A stretch of 64,000 nt of DNA from Prado023 sp963706885 (GTDB lineage: Bacteria; Actinomycetota; Actinomycetes; S36-B12; CAIYMF01). The first letter of the stretch is position 1. Every line of letters starts with the position of its first letter. The notes below the pieces were generated by a model. The model saw only the letters and a list, made by a program, of their open reading frames with translations. It did not search any database and was not told the origin of the DNA. This document shows, piece by piece, positions 9,434-20,118 of the stretch. The stretch covers positions 1-64,000 of the forward strand of contig CAVPNX010000019.1 of assembly GCA_963706885.1 (NCBI GenBank), in the 5' to 3' direction. The position numbers were made by a program, and so were the translations under genes.

Positions 9434-10363
9434 GGCGTCCCACGCCGGGTCGGTGTGCAGCTCGACGTTGATCCACAGCAGGCGCCCCGGCTCGGACAGC
9501 TCGGTGAGCAGCCTTCGGCGCACCTGGTCGGCGTGGTCCACGGTCCACCTGTCCTCCTCGGCCACGAGGAAGTCCAGCTCGAGGTAGACCTTGCGACCGA
9601 GCTTGCCCACGCGGGCGGTCGGCTCGGGGAGCCCGAAGTCGGCGCAGGCGCCGGCGATCGCGGCATCGATCGGACCGGTGATCTCCGGGCCCGGAGCCCC
9701 CTCGAGCAGCTCCCGGAAGGACTGCCGGAGCATCCGGATCGGGGCGGGCAGGATCAGCGCAGCGGCCACGAGCACGAGGACCGGGTCGACGTAGGGCGCC
9801 GCGTCCGACCACGCGGTCCTACTCAACGCGACCGCGACCCCGAAGCCGATCGTCATGGCCACGCCGAGGACCACCGAGGCGCGCCACTGGACCGCCTCGG
9901 CGGCGACGAGGTCTGACCCCTGTTGCATGCGCAGCAGCACGACGTACGCAGCGATGCACGCCGCGAGGGAGAGGACTGCGTACGCGAGGGCCGGGCCCAC
10001 CTCCGTCTCTGACCCCCCGTGCAGGATGACGCCGACCGCGTCGATCGCTGCGTAGCCGAAGGTACCCAGCAGCACCAGGGCCTGGACCGCAACCACCAAC
10101 GGCGCCAGCGCCTCCCGGCCGAACGGGTAGTGCGGGGTGGGTCCCCGCTGCACCAGCGTCGCGGCGCGCAAGCCGAACCAGGCCAGGACGAACCCGATGA
10201 CCGAGTAGAGCCCGTCGAACAGGATGACCTGAGAGGAGACCGCCAAGCCCCAGACGATGCCGACCACCGCGAGGACGAGCGCCCCGGCAGCGGAGAGCTT
10301 CAGCCCCAGGGCCTCACGGCGAGCCGGCGCATCGGACAGTGCGGGTGCATCGGCGGTGGTCAT
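9431..10363 (-). CDS. Cation diffusion facilitator (CDF) family transporter
   Basis: Six predicted membrane helices between about residues 15 and 215, followed by a cytoplasmic ferredoxin-like domain ending near GRLLWINVELHTDPAWDA. CDF-type signatures are FDGLYSVIGFVLAW in helix 2 and HYPFGREALAPLVV at the start of helix 3. CDF proteins export divalent metals such as Zn2+, Fe2+ or Co2+ by proton antiport. The usual second DxxxD pair is only partly visible (YVDPVLVLVAAALI), so the metal is uncertain. ATG 10363 was chosen over an upstream in-frame TTG at 10375. 310 residues, intact. Confidence 0.8.
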   Translation of the reverse strand: MTTADAPALSDAPARREALGLKLSAAGALVLAVVGIVWGLAVSSQVILFDGLYSVIGFVLAWFGLRAATLVQRGPTPHYPFGREALAPLVVAVQALVLLGTFGYAAIDAVGVILHGGSETEVGPALAYAVLSLAACIAAYVVLLRMQQGSDLVAAEAVQWRASVVLGVAMTIGFGVAVALSRTAWSDAAPYVDPVLVLVAAALILPAPIRMLRQSFRELLEGAPGPEITGPIDAAIAGACADFGLPEPTARVGKLGRKVYLELDFLVAEEDRWTVDHADQVRRRLLTELSEPGRLLWINVELHTDPAWDA

Positions 10364-10468
10364 GGGCAGATCCAACCATCCGGTGCCGCCGTTGAACTCC
10401 GCAGCGACGGTCGTGGACCTCGGGTGTCCCGGCGGGTGCGCTGTCGGCGCCTTCGGGGCGCCCGGGGG

Positions 10469-12460
10469 TCACCCCCCCGAGGAGTCGGCCAAGGGATCCT
10501 GGGCGAACTCGTCGAGGTCGGCGTGCCCGTGCGGGGTCGCCGTTCCCGGCATGATCTCGAATCCCACGTCGAAGTGCACGAGCAAGCCGCCCAGCTCGAT
10601 CAGGATCGCGGGGTCGCCCTCGACGGTGGCCCGACCCTCGGCGACGTGCCGGACCAGCGGGACCTGCCCGGTCATCGCGCTCTCGAGGTCCGAGCGGTTG
10701 ATGGTCAGCGTGAGGTCGGCGTCGTCGGCAAGGAAGCCCGACAGGCTGGTCAGGGTCCCGTTGCTCAGCTCGACCACGAAGGTCTCGCCGTTGTCCGGGG
10801 TCACCAGGTTGATCGTGAAGCTCCTGCCCTCGGCCCGCTCGGGGTCCAGCCGGATGCCCAGGAAGTCCAGGAACTGGCCGGTGCTCAGGGCCCGGATGAT
10901 GTCGGGCCCGGTGCTGGAGGGGGCCACTCCCTCGGGGATGCCGGTGCGCAGCTCGAGAGCAGCGGCCAGGTAGCTGTTGCGCACGCTCGGGCTCTCATGC
11001 TGGTAGCCCAGCTGCTCGAAGGCGTCGGCGAGCAGGAGGCGCCCGTCCGCGTTCGCGGGCTCGGCCTGGACCAGCTCGTCCAGCAGCGCGACCGCCAGCC
11101 GGTACTCGCCGGCCCCGATGAGCTCGCGACCACGCACCAGGACCGGCTCGGCGCCGCCCATCATCTCGACCTTCAGCGGCGCCGACTCCTGCGGTGACAA
11201 GGGGATCAGGGTCGCCGGGTTGGCGTCCCAGTACCCCAGGTACCGGTTGATGACGGCCCGTGCGTTGTGCTCCACCGACCCGTGGTAGCTGCGGGCGGCC
11301 CACGACTGCTGCAGGGCCTCGGGGACGCGGTAGACGTTGTGGACCTGGTTGATGGTCACACCCTTGTTCGCCAGGTGGAGCACCCCGTTGTTCAGGTGGG
11401 CGTAGGTGTCGCGCTGGGCGCGCATGACCTCCTGGATCCGGGCGTTGCCCCATCGCGGCCAGGTGTGCGAGGCGAACATGACGTCGGCGTCGCGGCCGAA
11501 CAGGTACAGCGCACGGTTGATCTGGCGCGACCACTCGAGGGCGTCGCGGACCAGCGCCCCCCGCAGCGTGTAGATGTTGTGGATGGTGGCCACGATGTTC
11601 TCGGCCGCCCAGAACGCCCTGAGGTCCGGGAACCACGTGTTCATCTCGGCGGGAGCCTCGGTGCCCGGGGTGTTCTGGAAGACCATCCTGACCCCGTCGA
11701 CGGTCAGCTCCTCGATGTCCTGGGAGATGACCACCGTGGGGGCGATCAGGCCCGAGGTCCCGGCCGCCACGGCCTTGCCGATCGCCTGGTCGACGTGGCC
11801 GAACGGGCTGCGGTCCAGCAGCGTGCCGTACTGGTAGAACATCCGCCGGTTCATCGCAGTGCCCGCGAACACGTTCTCGGCCACCGCGTGGTCCATGAAC
11901 CCGACCGGGGCGATCACCGGGACCCGGCCGGCTCGCACGTCGTCCTCGTCGATGACGCCGCGCACGCCGCCGAAGTGGTCGCCGTGCGAGTGCGAGTAGA
12001 CCACGGCCACGACGGGCCGGTGCCCCAGGTGCTCGTTGGCCAGCGCCAGGGCAGCGGCCGCGGTCTCCTTGCATGTCAGCGGGTCGAACACGATCCAGCC
12101 GGTCTCCGAGCGGATGAAGCTGATGTTCGCCAGGTCGAATCCGCGCACCTGGTAGATCTGGCCGGGCACCACCTCGTACAGGCCGTACTCCATGTTCAGC
12201 GTGGCCTGGCGCTGCAGCGAGGGGTGGATGCTGTCGAACTGCTCACCGGAGAGCAGGAAGTCGTAGGCGCCGATGTCCCAGGCGACCTTGCCCGAGTCGG
12301 TCAGGATCTGCCGGTAGTCCGGTGCGGCGAGGAAGCCGCGGCGCGCCTCGTCGAAGTCGCGCTCGTCGTCCAGGGGGAGCGACCGGCGCTGCGCCTGCTG
12401 CGCCGCCACGGTGGCTGCCGACGGGGCCTTGCCCAGGGGGTGGAAGTGTCCGTTGACCAT
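10469..12460 (-). CDS. Alkyl/aryl sulfatase, metallo-beta-lactamase fold (SdsA1/BDS1 type)
   Basis: 663 residues. The metal-binding SHSHGDHFGG (residues 156-165) lies in the N-terminal metallo-beta-lactamase domain, followed by a mid-region dimerisation domain (VMFASHTWPRWGN) and a C-terminal SCP2-like domain (TINLVTPDNGETFVVELSNG). This is the type III alkylsulfatase layout: it hydrolyses primary alkyl sulfates such as SDS to the alcohol and sulfate. Unlike SdsA1, no signal peptide is visible after the ATG at 12460, so it is probably cytosolic. It is divergent from a SulP permease 88 bases away, which fits sulfate handling; that link is inference. Confidence 0.88.
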   Translation of the reverse strand: MVNGHFHPLGKAPSAATVAAQQAQRRSLPLDDERDFDEARRGFLAAPDYRQILTDSGKVAWDIGAYDFLLSGEQFDSIHPSLQRQATLNMEYGLYEVVPGQIYQVRGFDLANISFIRSETGWIVFDPLTCKETAAAALALANEHLGHRPVVAVVYSHSHGDHFGGVRGVIDEDDVRAGRVPVIAPVGFMDHAVAENVFAGTAMNRRMFYQYGTLLDRSPFGHVDQAIGKAVAAGTSGLIAPTVVISQDIEELTVDGVRMVFQNTPGTEAPAEMNTWFPDLRAFWAAENIVATIHNIYTLRGALVRDALEWSRQINRALYLFGRDADVMFASHTWPRWGNARIQEVMRAQRDTYAHLNNGVLHLANKGVTINQVHNVYRVPEALQQSWAARSYHGSVEHNARAVINRYLGYWDANPATLIPLSPQESAPLKVEMMGGAEPVLVRGRELIGAGEYRLAVALLDELVQAEPANADGRLLLADAFEQLGYQHESPSVRNSYLAAALELRTGIPEGVAPSSTGPDIIRALSTGQFLDFLGIRLDPERAEGRSFTINLVTPDNGETFVVELSNGTLTSLSGFLADDADLTLTINRSDLESAMTGQVPLVRHVAEGRATVEGDPAILIELGGLLVHFDVGFEIMPGTATPHGHADLDEFAQDPLADSSGG

Positions 12461-12548
12461 GGCTGAGGCTAGCCGACGTCACCTTTCGGATGCCCTTCCA
12501 CGCCGCCGCCCGGAGACGCAGGGGACACCGCGGGGCTACTGTCGGCCG

Positions 12549-14342
12549 ATGGATCCCGCGGAAGACCGGACCCCTGACCAGGCCCAAGGTGGTCACCGGG
12601 GCCCCCCGGCAGGCCCTGCTCCGGCCCGGCGCGGGTTCCTGCCCCCCGAACCGCCTGCGGGTGGTGCGCGCTTCCTGCCGCTGCTGGAGCAGCTGCGCGG
12701 CTACCACTCCCTGCGCCCCGATCTGGTCGCCGGGGTGATGGTTGCCGCCCTGGCGCTCCCCCAGGCGATGGCCTACGCGCAGATCGCCGGGCTTCCGGTG
12801 GTCGCCGGGCTCTACGGGCTGCTGCTCCCGGTCATCGCCTATGCCTTCCTGGGCTCCTCCCGGGTCCTCATGACCGGACCGACGACGACGGCCGCCCTCA
12901 TGGTCGGCCCCGCGCTCCTGGCAGTCAGCGACGACCCCGGGAGCTATCCCGTGCTGGCCGCGATGCTGGCCCTCCTCGTCGGCCTGGTGTTCCTCCTCGG
13001 GCGCCTGGCGCACCTGGGGTGGCTGGCCGACTACTTCTCCACGGCCGTCCTGCTCGGCTTCGTCACGGGCCTGGCCCTGACGATGATCGCCGGACAGGTG
13101 GGGGTGCTGCTCGGGGTGGGCGTGACCGGGGACACGCCCATGCAGCAGTACGCCTCCTTCCTGGGCGGTGTCGTGGGCGGTGCCCATGGTCCGACGGTCG
13201 CCATCGGGCTCATCAGCCTGGCGCTGCTGGTGGTGGCCGGGCGATGGTTCCCGGCCTTCCCGATGCTGCTGGTCCTCACGGTCACCTCGATCGTCCTGTC
13301 CGGCAGCCTCGACCTGGCGGCCCAGGGGGTTGCAGTCGTCGGGGACATCCCAGCCGGTTTGCCCCGCCTGAGCTGGCCGGCCGTCGGGCTGGAGGACGTG
13401 GTCGCCATGGTGCCGGCGGCGGTGGGCATCGCCGTGGTCGGGTTCTCGGATGCGATCCTGTTGGCCCGGAGCCTGGCGCGTCGGGGCGAGGTCGTGGACG
13501 CCGACCAGGAGCTGCTGGCCCTGGCGGGCCTCAACGCCGCGGCCGGCGTCACCGGGTCGTTCCCCGTGGGTGCCAGTGGCAGTCGCAGCGCCGTGAACGT
13601 GCGGCTGGGAGGGCGCACCCAGGTCGTGGGCCTCGGGCAGGCCGCCACCGTGGTGGTCGTGCTGCTCGTGCTCACTCCCGCCCTGGCACTCATGCCCAAG
13701 GCCGTGCTTGCCGCGGTGATCATCTACGCCGCCCTGTCGCTGGTCGACGTGTCGGAGTGGGTTGCCCTGGCACGGTGCTCCCGGGGTGAGCTGCTGATCG
13801 GCGGGGTGACCGTCCTGGGCATGCTGACGGTGGGGATGCTGCCCGCGCTGGGACTGGCTGTCCTGCTGTCGCTGCTGGACGTCGTGCGCCGCAGCGCCGA
13901 GCCGCGCGATGCCGTGCTGGGCTGGAGCGCCCGCCACGATCGGTTCGTCGACGTGGAGCCCCGCCACGACGCGCTCCTGGTTCCCGGCGTGGTCGTCTAC
14001 CGGCTGGACGACAGGCTGTTCTTCGCCAATGCGCGCTACTTCGCCGCCCGGGTCGAGCAGGCCGTGAACGGATCGCCGACGCCGGTGACCGTCTTCGTGT
14101 TCGACGCTGAGGCGGTCTCACACCTCGATGCCACCTCGGCCGCGACGATCGAGTCGGTGGTCGACACCCTCGAGGCTCAGGGCATCACTTTCGTGGTGGC
14201 TCGAGCCCGCGCCGTGGTGCGCGAGCAGATCGACCGCTTCGGCCTCGGGAGTCGGATCCCACCTGAGCGCCGGTTCCCCACCGTGCGCGCGGCGGTCCAG
14301 GCAACCACGGGACACGACGTGACCGGCTGGGGGCCGCAGTGA
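12549..14342 (+). CDS. SulP-family anion permease with STAS domain
   Basis: A proline-rich N-terminus is followed by about 11-12 membrane helices (from LRPDLVAGVMVAALALPQAM, the SulP signature) and a C-terminal STAS domain from about residue 450 (VVYRLDDRLFFANARYF, HLDATSAATIESV). 597 residues. SulP proteins carry sulfate, bicarbonate or other anions. TACTGT (12537-12542) sits 6 bases before ATG 12549 and no ribosome-binding site is seen, suggesting a leaderless transcript. Divergent from the alkylsulfatase; a second SulP gene lies at 23843-25729. Confidence 0.88.
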   Translation: MDPAEDRTPDQAQGGHRGPPAGPAPARRGFLPPEPPAGGARFLPLLEQLRGYHSLRPDLVAGVMVAALALPQAMAYAQIAGLPVVAGLYGLLLPVIAYAFLGSSRVLMTGPTTTAALMVGPALLAVSDDPGSYPVLAAMLALLVGLVFLLGRLAHLGWLADYFSTAVLLGFVTGLALTMIAGQVGVLLGVGVTGDTPMQQYASFLGGVVGGAHGPTVAIGLISLALLVVAGRWFPAFPMLLVLTVTSIVLSGSLDLAAQGVAVVGDIPAGLPRLSWPAVGLEDVVAMVPAAVGIAVVGFSDAILLARSLARRGEVVDADQELLALAGLNAAAGVTGSFPVGASGSRSAVNVRLGGRTQVVGLGQAATVVVVLLVLTPALALMPKAVLAAVIIYAALSLVDVSEWVALARCSRGELLIGGVTVLGMLTVGMLPALGLAVLLSLLDVVRRSAEPRDAVLGWSARHDRFVDVEPRHDALLVPGVVVYRLDDRLFFANARYFAARVEQAVNGSPTPVTVFVFDAEAVSHLDATSAATIESVVDTLEAQGITFVVARARAVVREQIDRFGLGSRIPPERRFPTVRAAVQATTGHDVTGWGPQ

Positions 14343-14460
14343 ATCCGGTGACCGAACGGGGCGGGCCCTGGGGCTGGGGCAGGGGTCCTCGTCCAGAGCG
14401 GGCGTGGTGTCCGCGAGGAGCGTAGATTCGCGCCGACGAAGCGTGGGGAGGGAGCCCGCG

Positions 14461-15935
14461 ATGACGAGCGTGCCGATCGCCGCGTCGGACCTGACGTGGC
14501 TGAACATGGACGAGCCGACCAACCTGATGGTGGTCAACGGGCTGATGTGGTTCGACGAGGAGCCGGACTGGGGGGCCGTCCGCGAGGTCCTGCGCAGCCG
14601 CCTGGTCGAGGGGTACCCGGTGATGGCCAGGGCCGCGTGCAGGTCGACGGGAGCTGGATGTGGGAGGACGATCCGGACTTCGACTTCGATCGTCAGGTGC
14701 GCCATGTGACCCTGCCGGCGCCCGGGGACCGCGCGGCTGCCCAGGACTACATCTCCGGTCGGGTCAGCCAGCCGTTGGACCGGGATCATCCCCTGTGGGA
14801 GTTCGACCTGATCAGCGGGTACGCGGATGCCGAGGGCGGCGAGGGGGCACTGATCCTGGCCCGGTTCCACCACGTGCTGGCCGACGGGATCCGGATCGTG
14901 CAACTCATCCTCGGCCTGTGTGACGTCGACGAGGATGCGGCCCCGCCTGCGGTGGGACGGACCTCGGCGCCGGGGAACCCGGTGACGATGCTGGCCTGGA
15001 CAGCGCGGGATCTCGTGGGCGATGTGGCGTCCTTCGCCGGGGACGTGGCCTCCGCGGCGGTGTCCGCGGTCCCCAAGGTGCCCGGGATGCTCGGCGGTCT
15101 GGGCCGCAGCACCTTCTACGACGGATACGGGCTGGTCGTGAAGCCCACCAAGGTCACCGATGCGGTGTCGGCGCTGTCCTCGGAGGACAACCTCGCGCTG
15201 AACACCTGGCGCTCGGCGAGCCGGCTGACCCTGTGGGGTCACGAATCGAGGCTGGTCGCCGACCAGGCCCCTGACGTTGCGAAGCGGGTCAGCTGGGTGG
15301 CGGGGATGGACCTCGATGAGGTGAAGTCGGTGGGTGCCGCGCACAACGCCACCGTGAACGACGTGCTGCTCGGCGCTGTCTCGCTCGGGCTGTCGGCCTA
15401 CCTGCAGGAGCGGGGGCGGCAGGTGCCGTCGGAGACCAACTTCCTGGTGCCCATCTCGCTGAAGCCGATCGACATGTCGCTTCCCAAGGAGCTGGGCAAC
15501 CACTTCGCGATGGTGATGTTCCCGATGCCCCTGGGGATCACCGAGGTCGATGCCCTCCTGGGTGAGGTGCGCACCCGGATGGCCCGGATCAAGAACAGCG
15601 CCGAGGCGATGATGATCTTCGGCGTCCAGCGCGCCGTCGCCGAGACCCCCCAGAGGATCAGCCAGAACCTGACCCGGTTCGTGGCCAACAAGTCGGTCGG
15701 CCTGCTGACAAATGTGCCCGGCCCGCGCGCCCCGATCTACCTGGCCGGCCACAGGGTCGGCGGCATCCTCGGCTGGGTGCCCACCTCCTCGGACCAGAGC
15801 ATCGGCCTGTGCATCGTCAGCTACAACGGCCACGTCAGCATCGGCATCGCCACCGACGCCGGGATCATCCCCGACCCCGACCGCCTCGAGGACCTCATCC
15901 AGGCCGGGTTCGCGGACATGGTGGCCGCCTCCTAG
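14461..15935 (+). CDS. Wax ester synthase/diacylglycerol acyltransferase (WS/DGAT), one frameshift
   Basis: The catalytic motif is present as FHHVLADGIRI, with the N-terminal LTWLNMDEPTNLMVV and a C-terminal WES_acyltransf domain (NVPGPRAPIYLAGHRV, SIGIATDAGIIPDPDRLED). The family esterifies fatty alcohols or diacylglycerol with acyl-CoA for storage lipid. The ATG at 14461 has GGAGGGA upstream, and TAGATT at 14424 looks like the -10 box. The frame shifts once near 14633; both sides are conserved, giving about 490 residues, the usual length. It precedes the aldehyde dehydrogenase and GMC oxidase genes, consistent with a fatty alcohol/aldehyde pathway. Confidence 0.87.
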
Positions 15936-15980
15936 CAGGACGCGTAACCCGTGGGGCACCCGGCACGGCGATATGTCCGA

Positions 15981-16010
15981 CTGGATTCTATCTAACGATC
16001 GTTATACACT
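15981..16010 (+). promoter_or_regulatory. Promoter with operator palindrome before the aldehyde dehydrogenase gene
   Basis: TAACGATCGTTA (15993-16004) is a perfect 12-bp palindrome in an AT-rich patch. It overlaps a possible -10 box (TATACA, 16003-16008) with a weak -35 (CTGGAT, 15981-15986) 16 bases upstream. Its size and position fit a TetR-family operator, and a TetR gene closes this block at 19457-20087. The pairing is inference. Confidence 0.65.
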
Positions 16011-16036
16011 GGTCCTCCCACTCCAGGAGGATGCAC

Positions 16037-17736
16037 ATGGATCCGCTCGCGATCGACAGCTCCCTCGAGGGCCTCAGCCAGGTCAAGGACCGCTGGGCCC
16101 GACTCCCGATCCGGGAGAAGATCCGCTATCTGAAGCAGGTCCGCGAGCTGCTGGTGGAGAACGCGGACGCGTGGGTGGCTGCGGGCGTGCGGCTCAAGGG
16201 CCTGGACCCCAGGGCACCGATCGTCGGGGGCGAGGAGTGGCTCGGTGGCCCGTATCCGACCGTCGCGTGGCTGACGGACGTGATCGGGACCCTGACCCGC
16301 CTGTCGACCGGGGCCGACCCGCTGGAGGGTGTGCGGATCCGGACCCGCCGGGAGGGCCAGGTGATCGCCGGGGTCTTCCCCTCGAACGCCTACGACCGGC
16401 TGCTGCTCAACGGCTACGAGCTGGATGTGTGGATGCAGCCCGGCGTGACCCCGGCCTCGTTGCGCGACACGGTGGCCTCCTTCTACCGCCAGTCGGATCC
16501 GACCGGTGCACTCACCCTGGTGCTCGGTGCGGGCAACGTCGCGGCGATCCCGATGCTTGACGCCTGTACTGCCTGTTCGTCGACGGGCACGTGGTCGTGC
16601 TGAAGATGAACCCGGTCAATGAGGCGTACGGCCCGGTGTTCGCGCGGGTCCTCGATCCGCTGATCCGTGACGGCTACCTGGCCATCGTGTAGGGCGGGGC
16701 GGACGTCGGGGAGCACCTGACCGGCAGCGATCTCGTGGACAGGGTGCACATCACCGGCAGCGAGCGCACGCACGACACGATCGTCTTCGGTCCCGGTGAG
16801 GCCGGGCAGGAGGCGAAGGCCGCGGGAAGGCCCCGGTTGGTCAAGCCGATCCGCTCCGAGCTGGGTGGGGCCAGCCCGACGATCGTCGTGCCGGGCCCGT
16901 GGAGCGAGGCCGACATCGCCTACCAGGCCCAGCACCTGGCGACCCAGAAGCTGTACTCCGCCGGGCACACCTGTGTGGCGTCCCAGGTCCTGATCCTCCC
17001 TGAGGGCTGGCACCGCAAGGAGCAGCTCCTCGACGCGCTGCGCTCCGCGCTGGCCGGCGCACCGGACCGCGCCCCGTTCTACCCGGGGACCCAGGAGCGC
17101 CAGGACGCCTTCCGGGCAGCCAACCCCGACGCCGAGGCGATCCCGGCCCGCAGCAGCGCACCCTGCTCGTCGACTGGACCCCGACAGCGACCACCCGGGG
17201 TTCGACGACGAGATGTTCGCACCCGTCTACCTCACCACGGCGATCGACGGTGCTGATGCCGGAGACTTCCTGACCAAGGCCGTCGCGTTCGCCAACGAGC
17301 GCCTGCACGGCAACCTCGGGGCGAACATCCTCATCCACCCAGAGACCGCCAAGGAGCTCGGCCCGCAGCTGGAGCAGGCGATCGCCGACCTGCGCTACGG
17401 CTGCATCGGGGTCAACGTGTGGTCCGCGTTCGCGTTCCTCTCCCCGCGTGGAGCGTGGGGCGCCTACCCGGGGAACACCGCGACCGACATCCAGTCGGGA
17501 ACCGGCGTGGTGCACAACACGCTGATGTTCGACCGCTCGCAGAAGTCGGTGACCGGGCACCTTTCCGCCCCTTCCACCGCTCGCTGGGCCATCCGCTGGA
17601 GGGGTTGACCGTGAAGCCGCCGTGGTTCTTGGACAACAACACGGCGCTGAGCACCGCGCGCGCGTTCACCTTGTTCGCCGCCGACCCCAAGCCCACCCGC
17701 CTGCCTGGCATCTTCATCCCCGCCGTCCGCGGCTGA
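16037..17736 (+). pseudogene. Aldehyde dehydrogenase-family protein, multiply broken
   Basis: ATG 16037 follows AGGAGG by 6 bases. The reading carries ALDH hallmarks: SELGGASPTIV (glutamate) and SAGHTCVASQVLILP (catalytic cysteine), then GCIGVNVWSAFAFL and a C-terminal tail reading PPWFLDNNTALSTARAFTLF. The gene is damaged by a frameshift near 16564, an in-frame TAG at 16690-16692 where Tyr would be expected (one substitution), shifts near 17150 and 17180, and one near 17570. The final frame stops at 17734-17736. An operator-like palindrome precedes it. Expected role: oxidising long-chain aldehydes made by the downstream GMC oxidase. The TAG means homopolymer error alone does not explain everything. 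Confidence 0.75.
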
Positions 17737-17752
17737 CTGAGAGGAACCACCC

Positions 17753-19460
17753 ATGAACACCACTGTCGAGAAGACCGCGGAGCACTGGGACGTCGTCATT
17801 GTCGGGTCCGGCTTCGGCGGGTCGGTCTCCGCCCTTCGCCTGAGCGAGAAGGGCTACAGGGTCCTGGTCGTGGAGTCCGGTCGTCGGTTCACCGACGAGG
17901 AGCTGCCCAAGACCTCGTGGCGGCTGCCGAAGTTCCTCTGGGCACCGGCCGTGGGGATGTTCGGCATCCAGCGGATCACCTCCTCAACGACGTCCTGGTG
18001 CTCTCCGGTGCCGGCGTCGGGGGCGGATCGCTGGTGTATGGCAACACCCTCTACGAACCTCTGGACGACTTCTACGAGGACCCGCAGTGGAGCCACATCA
18101 CGAAGTGGCGTGAGGAGCTGGCCCCGCACTACGAGCAGGCCAAGCGCATGCTCGGCGTGGTCGAGAACCCGGTGGACACCCCGGCGGACCAGGTGATGCT
18201 CGAGGTGGCGCGCGATCTGGGCGTGGCCGATACCTTCCACCGCACCCAGGTGGGGGTGCTGTTCGGGGAGCGCCCGGGCGAGGATGTCGACGACCCGTTC
18301 TTCGGGGGCGCGGGCCCGGCCCGGACCACGTGCACAAGTTGTGGCGCGTGCATGAGCGGCTGCCGGGTGGGGGCCAAGAACACCCTGCCCAAGAACTACC
18401 TGCACCTGGCCGAGGGCCTCGGCGCGCAGATCCGGCCGCTCACGACGGTCACCACGATCGAGCCCCGGCCGGAGGGCGGCTACGAGGTGTCCATGCGCGC
18501 AGCCGGCCCCGGTGCCGGAAGGCCGACGAGCTCGCGGGTCAGCGCCGACCACGTCATCCTGGCGGCCGGCACCCTGGGCACCCAGCGGCTGCTGCACCGG
18601 TTGAAGGCCGACGGGGTGCTGCCCGGCATCTCCGAGCGCCTCGGCCAGCTCACCCGCACGAACTCCGAGTCGATCCTGACCGTGGAGGCACGCGACCTCG
18701 AGGTCGACTACTCGGTCGGCCCGGCCATCACGTCCTCGATCCACCCGAACGAGCACACGCATGTCGAGCCGGTTCGCTACGGCCGGGGCAGCAACGCGAT
18801 GGGCCTGCTCAGCGCCGTGCTCACCGAGGGTGACCGTCCCGGCGAACCCCAGTGCCGCGGTGGCGCCGCTTCGCTGCCGCAGTGCGGGAGAACCCGGGAT
18901 CGTTCCTGCGGTCGCTGTCCGTCCGGCGCTGGTCGGAGCGGACCACGGTGATGCTGGTGATGCAGAGCCTCGACAACTCCCTGGACCTGAGCCTGAAGCG
19001 AGGCCGGTTCGGCCGGCGCCTGACGTCGACCCAGGGCACCGGGGCACCCAACCCCACGTGGATCCCGGAGGCGCACGAGGTGACCACGCGGTTCGCCGAG
19101 AAGACCGGCGGCGAGGCTCGCGGCACCTGGAACGAGGTGCTGAACATCCCGATGACCGCGCACATCCTCGGTGGCTGCCCGATCGGCGACAGCCCAGAGA
19201 CAGGGGTGCTCGACCCCTGGCAGCGCGTGTACGGCCATCCCGGGCTGCACGTCATGGACGGCGCCGCCGTCACCGCCAACCTGGGTGTGAACCCGTCGCT
19301 GACCATCACTGCCCAGGCCGAGCGGGCCATGTCGTTCTGGCCGAACAAGGGCCAGCCGGACCCGCGGCCGGAGGTCGGGGCGGACTACACGGCGGTGGCG
19401 CCGGTGCCACCGCAGCGACCTGCTGTCCCGGCCCATGCGCCCGCTACCCTGCAGTGGTGA
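17753..19460 (+). CDS. GMC-family oxidoreductase, ChoD-like long-chain alcohol/sterol oxidase, two frameshifts
   Basis: FAD-binding start (DVVIVGSGFGGSVSALRLSE) then GAGVGGGSLVYGNTL, a cysteine-rich CTSCGACMSGCRVGAKNT motif, and the C-terminal AHILGGCPIGD...VMDGAAVTANLGVNPSLT substrate/FAD region. This pattern is typical of actinobacterial ChoD-like oxidoreductases, which act on sterols or long-chain alcohols. ATG 17753 has GAGAGGA upstream and lies 16 bases after the aldehyde dehydrogenase stop. Frame changes occur near 17980 and 18845; the last frame ends at 19458-19460, overlapping the TetR start. About 570 residues if repaired. Confidence 0.83.
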
Positions 19461-20087
19461 GGGCAGACGACGCGACCCAGCTCGAGGATCCAGCCCCAGA
19501 TGCTGAGGAACGGATCCTGCAGGCGACGATGGCCGCCCTGGCCGCCCTCGACCCCACGGCACTGACCATCAAGCGGATCTGCCGAGCCGCCCAGGTGACC
19601 GCGCCGACGATCTACTACCACTACGGCAACAAGGACGGCCTCATCGCTGCCGCAGTCGAGCGGCTGGTCGCCGATTGGCTTGCGGCGATGGATGCTGCGG
19701 TCGACCGACAGGCCCCCCTGGAGGCGGCGATCGCCCAGGCGATCACGGTGTGGACGCAGGCCATCACCTCGCCGAGCCGACCCCTGGCCGTGTTCACCTG
19801 GGCGACCCTGCTGCTGTCCGAGTCGGCGGACCTGCCCCGTGGGGCCCTCATCGAGGCCCGCGACCGCGGTCGGGCCATGATCGCCGACGTCGCGACCCAG
19901 TACATCGGCCCGGGACCGGGCGTGGACGTGATCGCGCAAGCTGGTCACGGACTCGGTGATCGCCACCGCGGTGCAGTACGAGCTCGACCACGACACGCAG
20001 GCGCTGTCGATGCGGCTCGACGCCCTCAGGCTCGGCCGTGCGGGTCGATCGCCGCGGGAGCCTGACCTCGGCTGCTCGGCTGGGTAG
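19457..20087 (+). CDS. TetR/AcrR-family transcriptional regulator, one frameshift
   Basis: N-terminal helix-turn-helix: LTIKRICRAAQVTAPTIYYHYGNKDGLIAAAV. The start is GTG 19457 (or 19454), overlapping the GMC oxidase stop, so it is probably cotranscribed. After a shift near 19938 the ligand-domain C-terminus continues as KLVTDSVIATAVQYELDHDT and stops at TAG 20085-20087. About 210 residues, normal for the family. Being last in the block with a palindromic operator at its head suggests autoregulation of the alcohol/aldehyde genes; the inducer is unknown. Confidence 0.83.
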
Positions 20088-20118
20088 GCTCGGGGGACAC
20101 GTCAGGAGCGGGGCGCAC

